Shown: in pieces, positions 7,582 through 15,031 of the stretch
Layout of the letters: each line of letters opens with the position of its first letter
Numbering within the stretch: the first letter of the stretch is position 1
Assembly (NCBI GenBank): GCA_035298385.1
Contig: DATGYC010000041.1
Location: 1 to 24,366 of the forward strand
Reading direction: 5' to 3'
Length of the DNA: 24,366 nucleotides
Source of the DNA: DATGYC01 sp035298385
GTDB lineage: Bacteria > Bacillota > Sulfobacillia > Symbiobacteriales > Symbiobacteriaceae
Program-made: the position numbers and the translations under genes
Notes under the pieces: model-generated
The model's input: the letters and a program-made list of their open reading frames with translations, nothing else
Database searches by the model: none
What the model was told of the DNA's origin: nothing

Positions 7582-10500
7582 GTGAAGGATCGCATTGCGG
7601 AGTTCATCCGTGAGAAGGCCTACAAGCCAATGACCTTCGAGGAGCTTGCCGACGCCCTGGGCTTCGGCGAACGGCAACGGGACGCCCTCGAGCGGACCCT
7701 GGCGCAGATGGAGAGCGCTGGCGAGATCGTCCGCACCCGGACGGAGCGGTACGGGGCGCCCGAACGGATGAACCTGGCGGTGGGCCGACTACAGGGCCAC
7801 CCCAAGGGCTTCGGATTTTTGATTCCCGATGCTGCCGGCAGTGAAGATATCTTCATTGGCCGCGAGGGCCTGAATGGGGCCTGGCACAACGACCGCATCA
7901 TCGCGCGCCTCTCTCCGCCCACCCGGGCTGACGGACGGATGGAGGGCGAAGTGATCCGGATCCTGACCCGCGCCAATCAGCGCGTCGTCGGGACTTTTGA
8001 GGCGGCCCGCAACATGGGCTACGTCACGCCCGACGATCGGCGCCTCACGGCGGACATCTACGTCCCCAAGGGCGCCACGAACGGCGCCAAGCACGGCGAG
8101 AAGGTCGTTGTGCAGGTCGTCCAATGGGGGGATGGCCGCCGCAACGCCGAGGGGCGCATTGTTGAGCGCATCGGCATGAAGGGCGACGTCGGCGTCGACA
8201 TCCTCTCGGTCATCCGCAAGCATGGCCTGCCAGAGGCCTTCCCGCCTCGTGTCCTGGCCGATGCGGACCTAGTCCCGGAAGAGGTAACCCAGGAAGCGAT
8301 TGAAGAGCCGGGCCGGGTCGACCTGCGCAACTGGACGATCGTCACGATCGACGGCGAGGACGCCAAGGATCTGGACGACGCCGTCAACGTCGAGCAACTC
8401 GGTGACGGCCGCTGGCGCCTGGGCGTTCACATCGCGGACGTCTCCTACTACGTCCAGGAGGGCTCGGCCCTCGACCAGGAGGCCTACAAGCGCGGCACCT
8501 CGGTCTACCTGGCCGACCGGGTCGTCCCGATGCTGCCGCCTCGCCTCTCCAACGGGGTCTGCTCGCTCAATCCGCACGTCGACCGGCTGACGCTCTCCTG
8601 TGTCATGGAGATCAACCGGGACGGGACCGTCGTCAAGTACGACCTCTTCCCCTCCGTGATCCGGACGACGGCGCGGATGACCTACACCAAGGTGAATCAG
8701 ATCCTGGAGGGCGATCCGCAATCGATCGAGGAGTACCGGCAGCTCGTGCCGATGTTCCTTGAGATGCGGGCGCTGCAGGACGTGCTGAAGCGGAAGCGCG
8801 ACCGCCGGGGCGCCCTCGACTTCGACCTCCCCGAGGCGAAGGTCAAGCTGAACGAGCAGGGCTGGCCCGTCGAGATCCGCCGCATTGACCGAGGCATTGC
8901 CGAGCGGGTCATTGAGGAGTTCATGCTGGCCGCCAACGAGACGGTCGCTGAGCACCTCCTGCGCTACGAGGCGCCCGTCCTCTACCGCGTCCACGAGGAG
9001 CCGGCTGCCGATAAGCTAGCCACCCTGAAGGATTTCCTCGCCCTCTTCGGCTACCCGTTCCGCCTCCCGCGGGACGCCAAGGTGACACCAAAGATGCTGC
9101 AGGAGATCACCCACTGGGCGCAGGGTCGGACCGAGCAGAACCTGATCAACCACGTCCTCCTGCGCACGATGAAGCAGGCCGTCTATGAGGAGCGGTCCCT
9201 AGGACACTTTGGCCTGGCCGCCGACTACTACTGCCACTTCACGTCGCCGATCCGCCGCTACCCGGACTTGGTCGTCCACCGTTCGCTCCGTGCTCTGATG
9301 GCCGGCGAACTGGTCGGCCGTCTGAGGGGCCGCTGGGAGAAGAAGATGCCCGAGATGGGCTCCCATACCTCTGAGCGCGAGCGGGCTGCCATGGAGGCCG
9401 AGCGCGAGACCGTGGAGCTGAAGAAGGCCGAGTATATGTCTGACAAGGTCGGTGAGACCTTCCAGGGCGTCATCTCTGGTGTGACCCAGTTCGGCTTCTT
9501 CGTCCAGCTGCCCAACACGGTTGAGGGCCTGGTCCACGTCTCGACCCTGAACGATGACTACTACCACTTCCATGACCGGATCTTCGCCCTCATGGGTGAG
9601 CGGACCCGGCGCCGCTTCCGGCTGGGTGACCCCGTCACCGTCTTCCTGCGCAACGTTGATGTGGAGACGCACCAGGTCGACTTCGTCCTGGATGAAGAGC
9701 AGACGGAGCGAATCCAGATTCCGCGGCCGGAGGGCCAGGGGCGCAACCGAGCCGAGAAGAAGCGGCTCCAACTGAGCCCGCCGACCGGGCGTGAGAGTGG
9801 TCATGATGATCGGAACCGTGATCGGAATGACAAGAGACGCCGTAATGAACGCGGCACTAAGATCGAGGCGGGTTGGTCGGGCGAACTGACCGGGGATCCA
9901 GCGCTTGATGGAATGGCGCTGGACCTGGCCGAGGAGGCGCTCAACCTGAGCCCCCTTCCCCAGACCGACCTGCCCGGCACCGAGGAGGAATACGTGGTGC
10001 GGGAGCCCGAGTTTGAGCAGAATGATCGTCGTCGCCCCGGGCGCCCGGAACGTCGCAATGGTCCGGATCCGTCTGTAGAGTCCTTTGAGTCCACCATGGA
10101 GCTCGCCTTTGAGGAGCCCGGTGGCGTGACCAAGCTTCCCGGTGAGCGGTTGAGTGGCCAGCGTTACCAGCAGGAGCGCCGCCCGCGCGGCCACCGTGCG
10201 GAGGCGCCCGTGCTTGAGCGTGGCCCCCGTGAGGAGGCGCCGGTCCGGGAGCGTGGAATGCGTGTTGAGCCGTTGACCGAGCGTCCGCAGCGTGCTGGAT
10301 TGCCCCCTCGGGAGCGAGGCATGCGCGGCGAACCGGTGATGGAACGGCCGATGCGCGTCGAGCCGATGGCGGAGCGTCCCATGCGTACCGAGGCACCCCT
10401 GCGTGAGCGTGGGATGCGTGGCGAGCCCGCGATCGATCGTCCGGTGCGCGCAGAGATCCGGAGCGAGCGCCCCCTGCGTGCAGAGGAGCCCCTCCGTGAG

Positions 10501-11094
10501 CGCGGCCGCCGCGACTTCCCGCAGGCCGAGGTTGGTGGGCGTGGCGAGGCCATGACTGACCGCCGCCGCCGCAACCAGGCGCCCCTCGAGGAGCGGACGC
10601 CCGGGTATGTGGATCGGAGCCGCCAGGGCGGCGCGCCGATCGGCCGTCGCAACGAGGTGCAGCGTGAGCGCCCGGGCGCCCTGCCCGAGCCGCCAGCCTG
10701 GCGCCGGCGTACCGAACCCGAACTGCCCGTCCTGACGCACCGGCAGGCTGCCCGGGTCAGCCGAGCGGTCGACATGTGGGGCATTCCCGTCCCCGCTGGC
10801 CGAGTCCGTCCCGCCGATGAGGTCGGCGATCCGAGCGTGATCGCGCCGTTCGCCCTGACCGTCGGCCGGAACGATCGTGGCGGGAAGAGCAAGCTCCAGC
10901 TGACCAACTGGGATGAGACGGCGACTCCCGGCACGGCCGAGATCGTCGAGTCGCTCAGCCCGGCAGCCGCTCCCGTGACCGAGCAGGAGGAACTCTCCGC
11001 TACGGAGGGGCGCCCGCCCAAGCGGCGCCGTCGCTGGGGTCGTCGTCGCTCGGGCAACCGAGGCGGCGGTGGCGAGGGCCCGGCTGCAGAGTAG
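7582..11094 (+). CDS. rnr: Ribonuclease R with a very long basic C-terminal tail
   Basis: Processive 3'-5' exoribonuclease of the RNB family, degrading structured RNA and mRNAs released by trans-translation. With GTG 7582 (AAGGTGG 7 nt upstream) it is 1170 aa; the in-frame start at 7495 would add residues without homology. Order: winged-helix region (about 1-60), two cold-shock domains (VGRLQGHPKGFGFLIPD; YVTPDDRRLTADIYVP), the RNB domain with the catalytic Asp cluster GEDAKDLDDAV (about 256-266) and HFTSPIRRYPDL, and an S1 domain (about 623-703, FGFFVQLPNTVEGLVHVS). Bacterial RNase R usually ends soon after S1 (about 700-830 aa). Here some 467 Arg/Glu/Pro-rich, probably disordered residues follow, with about ten 10-11-residue repeats and a final RRRRWGRRRSGNRGGGG. 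It precedes smpB and ssrA. Confidence 0.93.
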   Translation: MKDRIAEFIREKAYKPMTFEELADALGFGERQRDALERTLAQMESAGEIVRTRTERYGAPERMNLAVGRLQGHPKGFGFLIPDAAGSEDIFIGREGLNGAWHNDRIIARLSPPTRADGRMEGEVIRILTRANQRVVGTFEAARNMGYVTPDDRRLTADIYVPKGATNGAKHGEKVVVQVVQWGDGRRNAEGRIVERIGMKGDVGVDILSVIRKHGLPEAFPPRVLADADLVPEEVTQEAIEEPGRVDLRNWTIVTIDGEDAKDLDDAVNVEQLGDGRWRLGVHIADVSYYVQEGSALDQEAYKRGTSVYLADRVVPMLPPRLSNGVCSLNPHVDRLTLSCVMEINRDGTVVKYDLFPSVIRTTARMTYTKVNQILEGDPQSIEEYRQLVPMFLEMRALQDVLKRKRDRRGALDFDLPEAKVKLNEQGWPVEIRRIDRGIAERVIEEFMLAANETVAEHLLRYEAPVLYRVHEEPAADKLATLKDFLALFGYPFRLPRDAKVTPKMLQEITHWAQGRTEQNLINHVLLRTMKQAVYEERSLGHFGLAADYYCHFTSPIRRYPDLVVHRSLRALMAGELVGRLRGRWEKKMPEMGSHTSERERAAMEAERETVELKKAEYMSDKVGETFQGVISGVTQFGFFVQLPNTVEGLVHVSTLNDDYYHFHDRIFALMGERTRRRFRLGDPVTVFLRNVDVETHQVDFVLDEEQTERIQIPRPEGQGRNRAEKKRLQLSPPTGRESGHDDRNRDRNDKRRRNERGTKIEAGWSGELTGDPALDGMALDLAEEALNLSPLPQTDLPGTEEEYVVREPEFEQNDRRRPGRPERRNGPDPSVESFESTMELAFEEPGGVTKLPGERLSGQRYQQERRPRGHRAEAPVLERGPREEAPVRERGMRVEPLTERPQRAGLPPRERGMRGEPVMERPMRVEPMAERPMRTEAPLRERGMRGEPAIDRPVRAEIRSERPLRAEEPLRERGRRDFPQAEVGGRGEAMTDRRRRNQAPLEERTPGYVDRSRQGGAPIGRRNEVQRERPGALPEPPAWRRRTEPELPVLTHRQAARVSRAVDMWGIPVPAGRVRPADEVGDPSVIAPFALTVGRNDRGGKSKLQLTNWDETATPGTAEIVESLSPAAAPVTEQEELSATEGRPPKRRRRWGRRRSGNRGGGGEGPAAE
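10216..10515 (+). repeat. Tandem decapeptide-coding repeats in the rnr tail
   Basis: About ten degenerate units of 30 or 33 bp encode the pattern E-R-(G/P)-x-R-x-E-(P/A)-x-x, for example ERGMRVEPLT, ERGMRGEPVM, ERPMRVEPMA and DRPVRAEIRS. They stay in frame within rnr (residues about 879-978). The units differ in third positions, which suggests an old expansion kept at protein level. Confidence 0.75.
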
Positions 11095-11112
11095 GAAACC
11101 GTGACCAAAAGT

Positions 11113-11142
11113 GGACCCGGCTGCCTCGGCAGCCGGGTTTTC
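11113..11142 (+). terminator. Rho-independent terminator after rnr
   Basis: ACCCGGCTGC (11115-11124) and GCAGCCGGGT (11129-11138) pair perfectly around CTCG, followed by TTT. It sits about 20 bp after the rnr stop codon and before a new promoter for smpB. Confidence 0.85.
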
Positions 11143-11157
11143 GCGTCCCTGCGATTC

Positions 11158-11186
11158 TTGACTTTTAAGGTCCAAAGCGGCATGAT
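11158..11186 (+). promoter_or_regulatory. SigA-type promoter of smpB(-ssrA)
   Basis: TTGACT (11158-11163), a 17-bp spacer and CATGAT (11181-11186, 4 of 6 consensus bases) lie directly before smpB. Transcription would begin near 11193, downstream of the GTG at 11189, which supports the later start at 11213. Confidence 0.6.
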
Positions 11187-11212
11187 AAGTGAGCAGGGCA
11201 GGTGAACGACCC

Positions 11213-11701
11213 GTGGCCAAACAGGGCGCCAAGAAGGCGAACAGCGAGTACGAAGGCATCGCAGAGAACCGAAAAGCACGCCACGATTACTTCATCGAAG
11301 ATACGTTGGAGTGCGGGATCGCCCTGGTCGGCACCGAGGTCAAGGCCTGTCGAGCGGGCCGGGCAAACTTGCGCGACGCCTATGTGCTGATCAAGGAGGG
11401 GGAGCTCTTCCTCCACAACATGCACATCGGGCCGTTTGAGCAGGCGAACCGGTTCAACCATGAGCCCCTCCGGACCCGTAAGCTCCTGGCTCATAAGCTG
11501 GAGATTAGCCGGCTCCATGGCAAGGTCCGCGAAAAAGGTTTCACGATCGTTCCCCTTCGGCTATACTTTAAGAAGGGGCGAGTCAAGGTCGAGATCGCTC
11601 TGGCCAAGGGCAAGCACTCGTACGACAAGCGGGACGACGTCGCAGCTCGTGACGTCCAGCGTGAGGTTGCGCGAGCGATGCGTGGCAAGTACGAAGACTA
11701 G
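11213..11701 (+). CDS. smpB: SsrA-binding protein SmpB
   Basis: Small basic RNA-binding protein of 162 aa that binds the tRNA-like domain of tmRNA and carries it into stalled ribosomes, with its C-terminal tail entering the empty mRNA channel. The family motifs are all present: IAENRKARHDYFIEDTLECGI, LVGTEVKACRAGRANLRDAYV, NMHIGPFEQANRFNHEPLRTRKLL, and the basic tail KGKHSYDKRDDVAARDVQREVARAM. GTG 11213 is chosen because it gives the normal SmpB N-terminus and follows GGCAGGTGA; GTG 11189 would lie before the predicted transcript start. The ssrA gene starts 22 bp after the stop with no evident promoter of its own, so both may be on one transcript. Confidence 0.96.
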   Translation: MAKQGAKKANSEYEGIAENRKARHDYFIEDTLECGIALVGTEVKACRAGRANLRDAYVLIKEGELFLHNMHIGPFEQANRFNHEPLRTRKLLAHKLEISRLHGKVREKGFTIVPLRLYFKKGRVKVEIALAKGKHSYDKRDDVAARDVQREVARAMRGKYED

Positions 11702-11723
11702 GTGTTGGCACACCCAATCTAAC

Positions 11724-12103
11724 GGGGGCGAACAGTTTCGACGGGGGATGGGCAGTCCAGGATGGCGAGCCGAGGTGCGGTGGCCTCGTTAAACACGCTG
11801 CAAAACATTAGTTGCCAACAACAACAACTCTGTTCTTCTCGCTGCGTAAGCAGCCTGCGGCCTAAAGCCGCAGTTCGCTCCGTCGCTTTGTAGGCTCCGC
11901 GCCGCGACGTTGTAGCGTAAAATAGCGGGCTGTCCGCTCAGGTTTGTCTCACACCTGAGCGGCGAGGAATTAAGTTGGGGCTGGCTGGTCCGATAGCCTG
12001 CTGGTAGGCGCTCGGCCGGTGAGATCAAATTATCAGCTACGCTCGTAGAGGTCTTGTTCGGCTATCTTTCGGACGCGGGTGGCAGTGCCCGCCGCCTCCA
12101 CCA
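11724..12103 (+). ncRNA. ssrA: Transfer-messenger RNA (tmRNA)
   Basis: About 380 nt. The 5' end GGGGGCGAACAGTTTCGACG and the encoded 3' end CGCCTCCACCA pair as an alanine-tRNA-like acceptor stem including a G3.U70 wobble, the alanyl-tRNA synthetase identity element. Internally a resume region (TTAGTT before GCC) leads into the tag reading frame, then pseudoknot stems such as CTGCGGC/GCCGCAG follow. It releases stalled ribosomes together with SmpB. Oddity: the T arm reads GCGGG-TGGCAGTG-CCCGC, so the near-universal TTCRA T loop is missing. It follows smpB closely and is closed by a strong terminator. Confidence 0.96.
11814..11849 (+). other. tmRNA-encoded proteolysis tag ANNNNSVLLAA
   Basis: Reading from the resume codon GCC at 11814 gives Ala-Asn-Asn-Asn-Asn-Ser-Val-Leu-Leu-Ala-Ala and stop TAA at 11847-11849. 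With the alanine carried by tmRNA itself the appended tag is A-ANNNNSVLLAA. The frame is fixed by alignment to Escherichia coli (TTAGTC GCA AAC). The C-terminal LAA is the usual ClpXP degron, and clpP-clpX lie later in this window. Confidence 0.85.
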
Positions 12104-12110
12104 AAACCCA

Positions 12111-12150
12111 CAAGGACCCCGCTGGTTAGAAGCCAGCGGGGTCCTTGTTT
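12111..12150 (+). terminator. Rho-independent terminator of ssrA
   Basis: CAAGGACCCCGCTGG (12111-12125) and CCAGCGGGGTCCTTG (12133-12147) form a perfect 15-bp stem with a 7-nt loop, followed by TTT. It begins 7 bp after the tmRNA CCA end. Confidence 0.93.
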
Positions 12151-12390
12151 CGTTGGAATATCGAAGGAAAAAATTTTTCGAGAAAAATCACAAAAAGTAT
12201 CGAACATATTGGGCACGTTTTACGTTTAGTAAGGTAGAAGGGTAAAGATACACCAAAACAAAGTATTGACCGAATCTTATCCGAATCTTTACGTTCCAGA
12301 GCCCCAAGATGACCTGGTCCAGACTTGTTAGAACCGGACTTTCAGTGTAAGGTAAGGATTAACCGCAACCATCGGCCAGTGGATCATCAC
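12151..12390. other. AT-rich intergenic region between ssrA and the marR-like gene
   Basis: No supported gene is present. The first 150 bp are clearly richer in A and T than the rest of the window and contain the palindrome GAAAAAATTTTTC (12167-12179) and A tracts, which suggests bent DNA or a regulator binding region. A possible promoter and paired repeats near 12266-12293 are listed separately. The only open frame reaching in (12054-12245) overlaps tmRNA and has no homology. Confidence 0.6.
12266..12293 (+). promoter_or_regulatory. Possible promoter/operator of the marR-like gene
   Basis: TTGACC (12266-12271) is a good -35 box; the -10 is weak (TTTACG at 12288-12293, 16-bp spacing). The direct repeat CCGAATCTT occurs at 12270-12278 and 12281-12289, 11 bp apart (one helical turn), inside the promoter spacer, where a repressor, possibly the MarR protein itself, could bind. 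The function is inferred. Confidence 0.35.
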
Positions 12391-12404
12391 GGAGGTGACG
12401 CAGT

Positions 12405-12854
12405 GTGCTTACGAAGACTTCGGTAGACCGGCACGTGGTAGAGATCGAGGACCTGCTCCGGAACGTCAGCACCATGCTAAAGAAGCGTGGACGTGACATC
12501 ATCTCCCAGTTTGAGATCACCCCGCCCCAGCTCGACGCCCTCCTCGTCTTGCGGGAGTACGGCGAGTTGACGATGGGTGAACTCTGCCAGAAGATGTACC
12601 TGGCTTGCTCAACGGCGACGGACTTGATCGACCGGATGGAACGAAACGGGTTGATCGAACGAGTGCGGGATACCGCCGACCGCCGCGTGATCCGGCTCAA
12701 GGTCTTGCTGAAGGGCACCAAGGTGATCGACGACGTCCTGGACGCTCGTCGGAACTACCTAGCAACCATCCTCGCGGAGATTGACCTGGCGGATAAGGAG
12801 CGACTGATCCACGCACTTGAGCAGTTGAACTACCTCATGTCGCGTGAGGTCTAA
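12405..12854 (+). CDS. MarR-family transcriptional regulator (YsmB-like)
   Basis: Winged-helix DNA-binding dimer of 149 aa. The helix-turn-helix lies at about 55-80 (LTMGELCQKMYLACSTATDLIDRMERNGLIER), followed by the wing with the conserved DRRVIRLKVLLKG. N- and C-terminal helices form the dimer interface. GTG 12405 follows GGAGGTG with a 7-nt gap. The neighbours racE/murI, ysnA and ysnB are in the same order as behind Bacillus ysmB, so this is probably its orthologue. It may regulate itself through the repeats upstream. Ligand unknown. Confidence 0.85.
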   Translation: MLTKTSVDRHVVEIEDLLRNVSTMLKKRGRDIISQFEITPPQLDALLVLREYGELTMGELCQKMYLACSTATDLIDRMERNGLIERVRDTADRRVIRLKVLLKGTKVIDDVLDARRNYLATILAEIDLADKERLIHALEQLNYLMSREV

Positions 12855-12870
12855 GCAGATGAGCAGATGC

Positions 12871-12902
12871 AGGGGGCATCGCCCGGAGGGGTGATGCCTC
12901 CT
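12871..12902 (+). terminator. Hairpin after the marR-like gene, terminator-like
   Basis: AGGGGGCATCGCCC (12871-12884) pairs with GGGTGATGCCTCCT (12889-12902) over 14 bp including G.U pairs, with a 4-nt loop. No T run follows, so termination may be partial and allow read-through to the racemase gene. Confidence 0.45.
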
Positions 12903-13023
12903 GATTCGCGTAAAGATGGCATGAACGGGCCCATCCGCTTCACACGCTAGAGCGAGAGCACCAGCAGTCGTCTTGTGCGGGGCAGCCCCCATGAGACGGC
13001 TACCGGAGGCAGGGGGAGAGAGT

Positions 13024-13845
13024 TTGGCAGCGCACCGTACTGCGCCCATCGGCTTCTTTGATTCGGGGGAGGGTGGCCTAACCGTTGCCCGACAGGTGGC
13101 GGAGCGGCTCCCGGGCGAGCGCATCCTCTACGCCTGCGACACCGCCCACTTCCCCTATGGCCCGCGGCCCCTGTTCGAGGTCAGGAGTTACGTTCTGCGC
13201 TTCATGCAGTTCTTTGCGGCGCAGGGATGCAAACTGGTTGTCGTGGCCTGCAATACAGCGACTGTGGCGATCCGGGATCTGATCGATACCCGGGCGACCC
13301 CGGTCCCGGCGATCGGCGTCGTGGGGCCGGGCGCCCGTGCCGCCTCCGCCGCCAGCCGGACGGGCCGGATCGGCGTAGCGGCTACGGCGGGGACCTGCAA
13401 GTCCGGCCTCTACCCTGAACTAATCCGGCGGGAGCGCTCGGAAGCCTTCGTCGCTCAGGCCGCCTGCCCGATCCTCGTGATCCGGGCGGAGGAGGGCGTG
13501 ATCACCGGCCCGACCGTTCGACTAGAGGTCTCCTCCAGCCTGATGCCGATCCTGACGGAGGGCGTCGATACATTGATCCTAGGCTGCACCCACTTCCCCC
13601 ACATGGCCGGGGTCATTGCTGACGTCTGCGGACCTGGCGTTCAACTCATCGACCCCGGCGTAGCCACTGCGGCAGAGGTCGCTGACTGGCTGAAGACGAA
13701 CAACCTAGAGAATCCAGGTGGCGACGGCGCCCGCCGCTTCTGTACCACCGGCCACCCCGAGCGGTTCGTTGAGGTGGCGACCCAGCTATGGCCGGGCGGC
13801 GTCCAAGCGGCCGAGCAGATCACCCTGCCAGAGGTTTGGCAGTAA
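13024..13845 (+). CDS. murI: Glutamate racemase
   Basis: Cytosolic, cofactor-independent racemase (273 aa) converting L-glutamate to D-glutamate for peptidoglycan. The N-terminal motif IGFFDSGEGGLTV holds the catalytic-site Asp13. The two catalytic cysteines are Cys76 (VACNTAT) and Cys188 (GCTHFP), each in its conserved setting, with YACDTAHFPYG in between. The usual DSGVGG reads DSGEGG here. Start: TTG 13024 has GGGGGAG 5 nt before it and gives the normal N-terminus; ATG 12991 lacks a ribosome-binding site but would add only 11 residues and cannot be excluded. It is upstream of rdgB by 23 bp, in one operon with ysnB. In Bacillus the gene in this context is called racE. Confidence 0.92.
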   Translation: MAAHRTAPIGFFDSGEGGLTVARQVAERLPGERILYACDTAHFPYGPRPLFEVRSYVLRFMQFFAAQGCKLVVVACNTATVAIRDLIDTRATPVPAIGVVGPGARAASAASRTGRIGVAATAGTCKSGLYPELIRRERSEAFVAQAACPILVIRAEEGVITGPTVRLEVSSSLMPILTEGVDTLILGCTHFPHMAGVIADVCGPGVQLIDPGVATAAEVADWLKTNNLENPGGDGARRFCTTGHPERFVEVATQLWPGGVQAAEQITLPEVWQ

Positions 13846-13868
13846 CCTTTGGCCCGAGAGGACGGTCC

Positions 13869-14450
13869 ATGATGAAACAGCTCGTTCTGGCCAGCCAGAA
13901 TAAGAAGAAGCTCCTCGAACTCCAGCAGTTGATGCTGGGGACGGGGATCGATGTGCGTTCCCTGCCAGCCGATGCCCCCGAGGTGGAGGAGACTGGTGAG
14001 ACCTTTGAAGAGAATGCCCTGATCAAGGCCCGCGCCGCCGTCGCCCTGACGGGTCTGCCGGCCCTGGCCGATGACTCCGGCCTGGTTGTCGACGCCCTCA
14101 ACGGCGAGCCAGGCGTCCGCTCCGCCCGCTGGGTATCCGGCACCGATCAGGACCGCTACAAGGCCCTCCTGGCTCGTTTAGAGGGCGTCCCTGAGGCGAA
14201 GCGGACCGCCCGGTTCGTCTCCGTTGTCGCCGTTGTCACCCCGGACGGGCGGGAGGAGCTCGTGCGTGGGGAGTGCGAAGGCCGGATCGGAACTGTGCCG
14301 GCTGGGACGGGCGGCTTTGGCTACGACCCGGTCTTCTACTTTGCGGACGGACGATCGATGTCGGAGATCTCGGCTGCTGAGAAGAACCAGATCAGCCACC
14401 GGGCCCACGCCCTAGCCCTGATCATCCCCCGCCTGTCGGAGCTCCTATGA
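13869..14450 (+). CDS. rdgB: dITP/XTP pyrophosphatase (RdgB/HAM1 family, YsnA)
   Basis: Housekeeping enzyme of 193 aa that hydrolyses non-canonical purine nucleoside triphosphates (dITP, ITP, XTP) to the monophosphate, keeping them out of DNA and RNA. Motifs: LASQNKKKLLEL (substrate-binding N and K), ETGETFEENALIKARA, ALADDSGL with the catalytic Asp69, the GTGGFGYDPVF loop and the C-terminal KNQISHRAHAL. ATG 13869 (followed by a second ATG) has GAGAGGA 6 nt upstream. The stop overlaps the next start in the ATGA arrangement, implying translational coupling to the phosphodiesterase. In Bacillus rph normally precedes it as a separate gene; it is not here. Confidence 0.95.
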   Translation: MMKQLVLASQNKKKLLELQQLMLGTGIDVRSLPADAPEVEETGETFEENALIKARAAVALTGLPALADDSGLVVDALNGEPGVRSARWVSGTDQDRYKALLARLEGVPEAKRTARFVSVVAVVTPDGREELVRGECEGRIGTVPAGTGGFGYDPVFYFADGRSMSEISAAEKNQISHRAHALALIIPRLSELL

Positions 14451-14941
14451 TCCGGGTTGCCGTTATCAGCGACACCCATGGCTCTTTCCGCCACCTGCCC
14501 GATGCCGTGACGGCGCTCGGGCAGGTGGACTGGCTGCTTCATGCTGGGGACCACCTGCGCGACGTCCCGCGGGTCGCCCAGGCCCTGGGGCTCCCCGATG
14601 AGCGGGTGCGTGGTGTGGTAGGGAACTGCTGCTACCCCCAGCAGGAGCCCGCTGAGTGCCAGGTAGAGATTGGTGGGGTCAAGTTCCTGCTCGTTCACGG
14701 TCATAAGCATGGCGTTAAGACCGGCGTTGAGCGGATCCACTACGCCGCCCAAGAGGCGGGCGCCCGGGTGGCCATCTTCGGCCACTCGCACGTCGCCGTC
14801 TGCGTCGACTGGGGCGGGATTCTGATTCTAAATCCAGGCTCCCTCTCTCAGCCCCGCCTCCCTGGTGATCCCCCGACGTGTGCGGTCGTGGCGATTGAGC
14901 AGGGCCAGGTCCGCGGGGAGATCCTGCGGCTACCGGGGTAG
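14447..14941 (+). CDS. Metallophosphodiesterase, YsnB/YfcE/MJ0936 family
   Basis: Calcineurin-like phosphoesterase of 164 aa, probably binding two divalent metals. All ligands are in place: Asp9 and His11 (SDTHG), Asp35 (HAGDH), Asn60 (VGNCC), His84 (LLVHGH), and His113 and His115 (FGHSH), followed by ILNPGSLSQPR. The family usually has GNCD where this protein has GNCC; that Asp is not one of the listed ligands. Its start overlaps the rdgB stop by 4 bp, making it the last gene of the racemase operon. The natural substrate is uncertain; family members hydrolyse phosphodiesters in vitro. Confidence 0.88.
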   Translation: MIRVAVISDTHGSFRHLPDAVTALGQVDWLLHAGDHLRDVPRVAQALGLPDERVRGVVGNCCYPQQEPAECQVEIGGVKFLLVHGHKHGVKTGVERIHYAAQEAGARVAIFGHSHVAVCVDWGGILILNPGSLSQPRLPGDPPTCAVVAIEQGQVRGEILRLPG

Positions 14942-14963
14942 GTCGGGCGCCCGGCGCCCGGCC
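14941..14963 (+). terminator. GC-rich hairpin at the end of the murI-rdgB-ysnB operon
   Basis: GGTCGGGCGCC and GGCGCCCGGCC are complementary across 11 bp with almost no loop, so the inner pairs must open. It starts on the last base of the stop codon. With no T tract it may act as a 3' protective hairpin rather than a terminator. Confidence 0.4.
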
Positions 14964-15031
14964 AGTGGTGGTGGCGACACTGTATTCGAGACTACCAAAC
15001 TTGGTAGGTCTTCCTACTTCCGAAATTGGTT

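Noticed and set aside
10216..10515. Short tandem repeats as a CRISPR array
   Set aside because: The units are adjacent without spacers, degenerate at DNA level, and conserved as an in-frame peptide pattern.
9199..11259. 686-codon open frame on the minus strand opposite rnr
   Set aside because: It lies antisense to the RNase R catalytic region, S1 domain and Arg-rich tail, has no recognisable domain, and is the expected by-product of GC-rich repetitive codons.
12054..12245. Small frame across the end of ssrA
   Set aside because: It reads through the tmRNA acceptor stem and terminator hairpin and has no homology.
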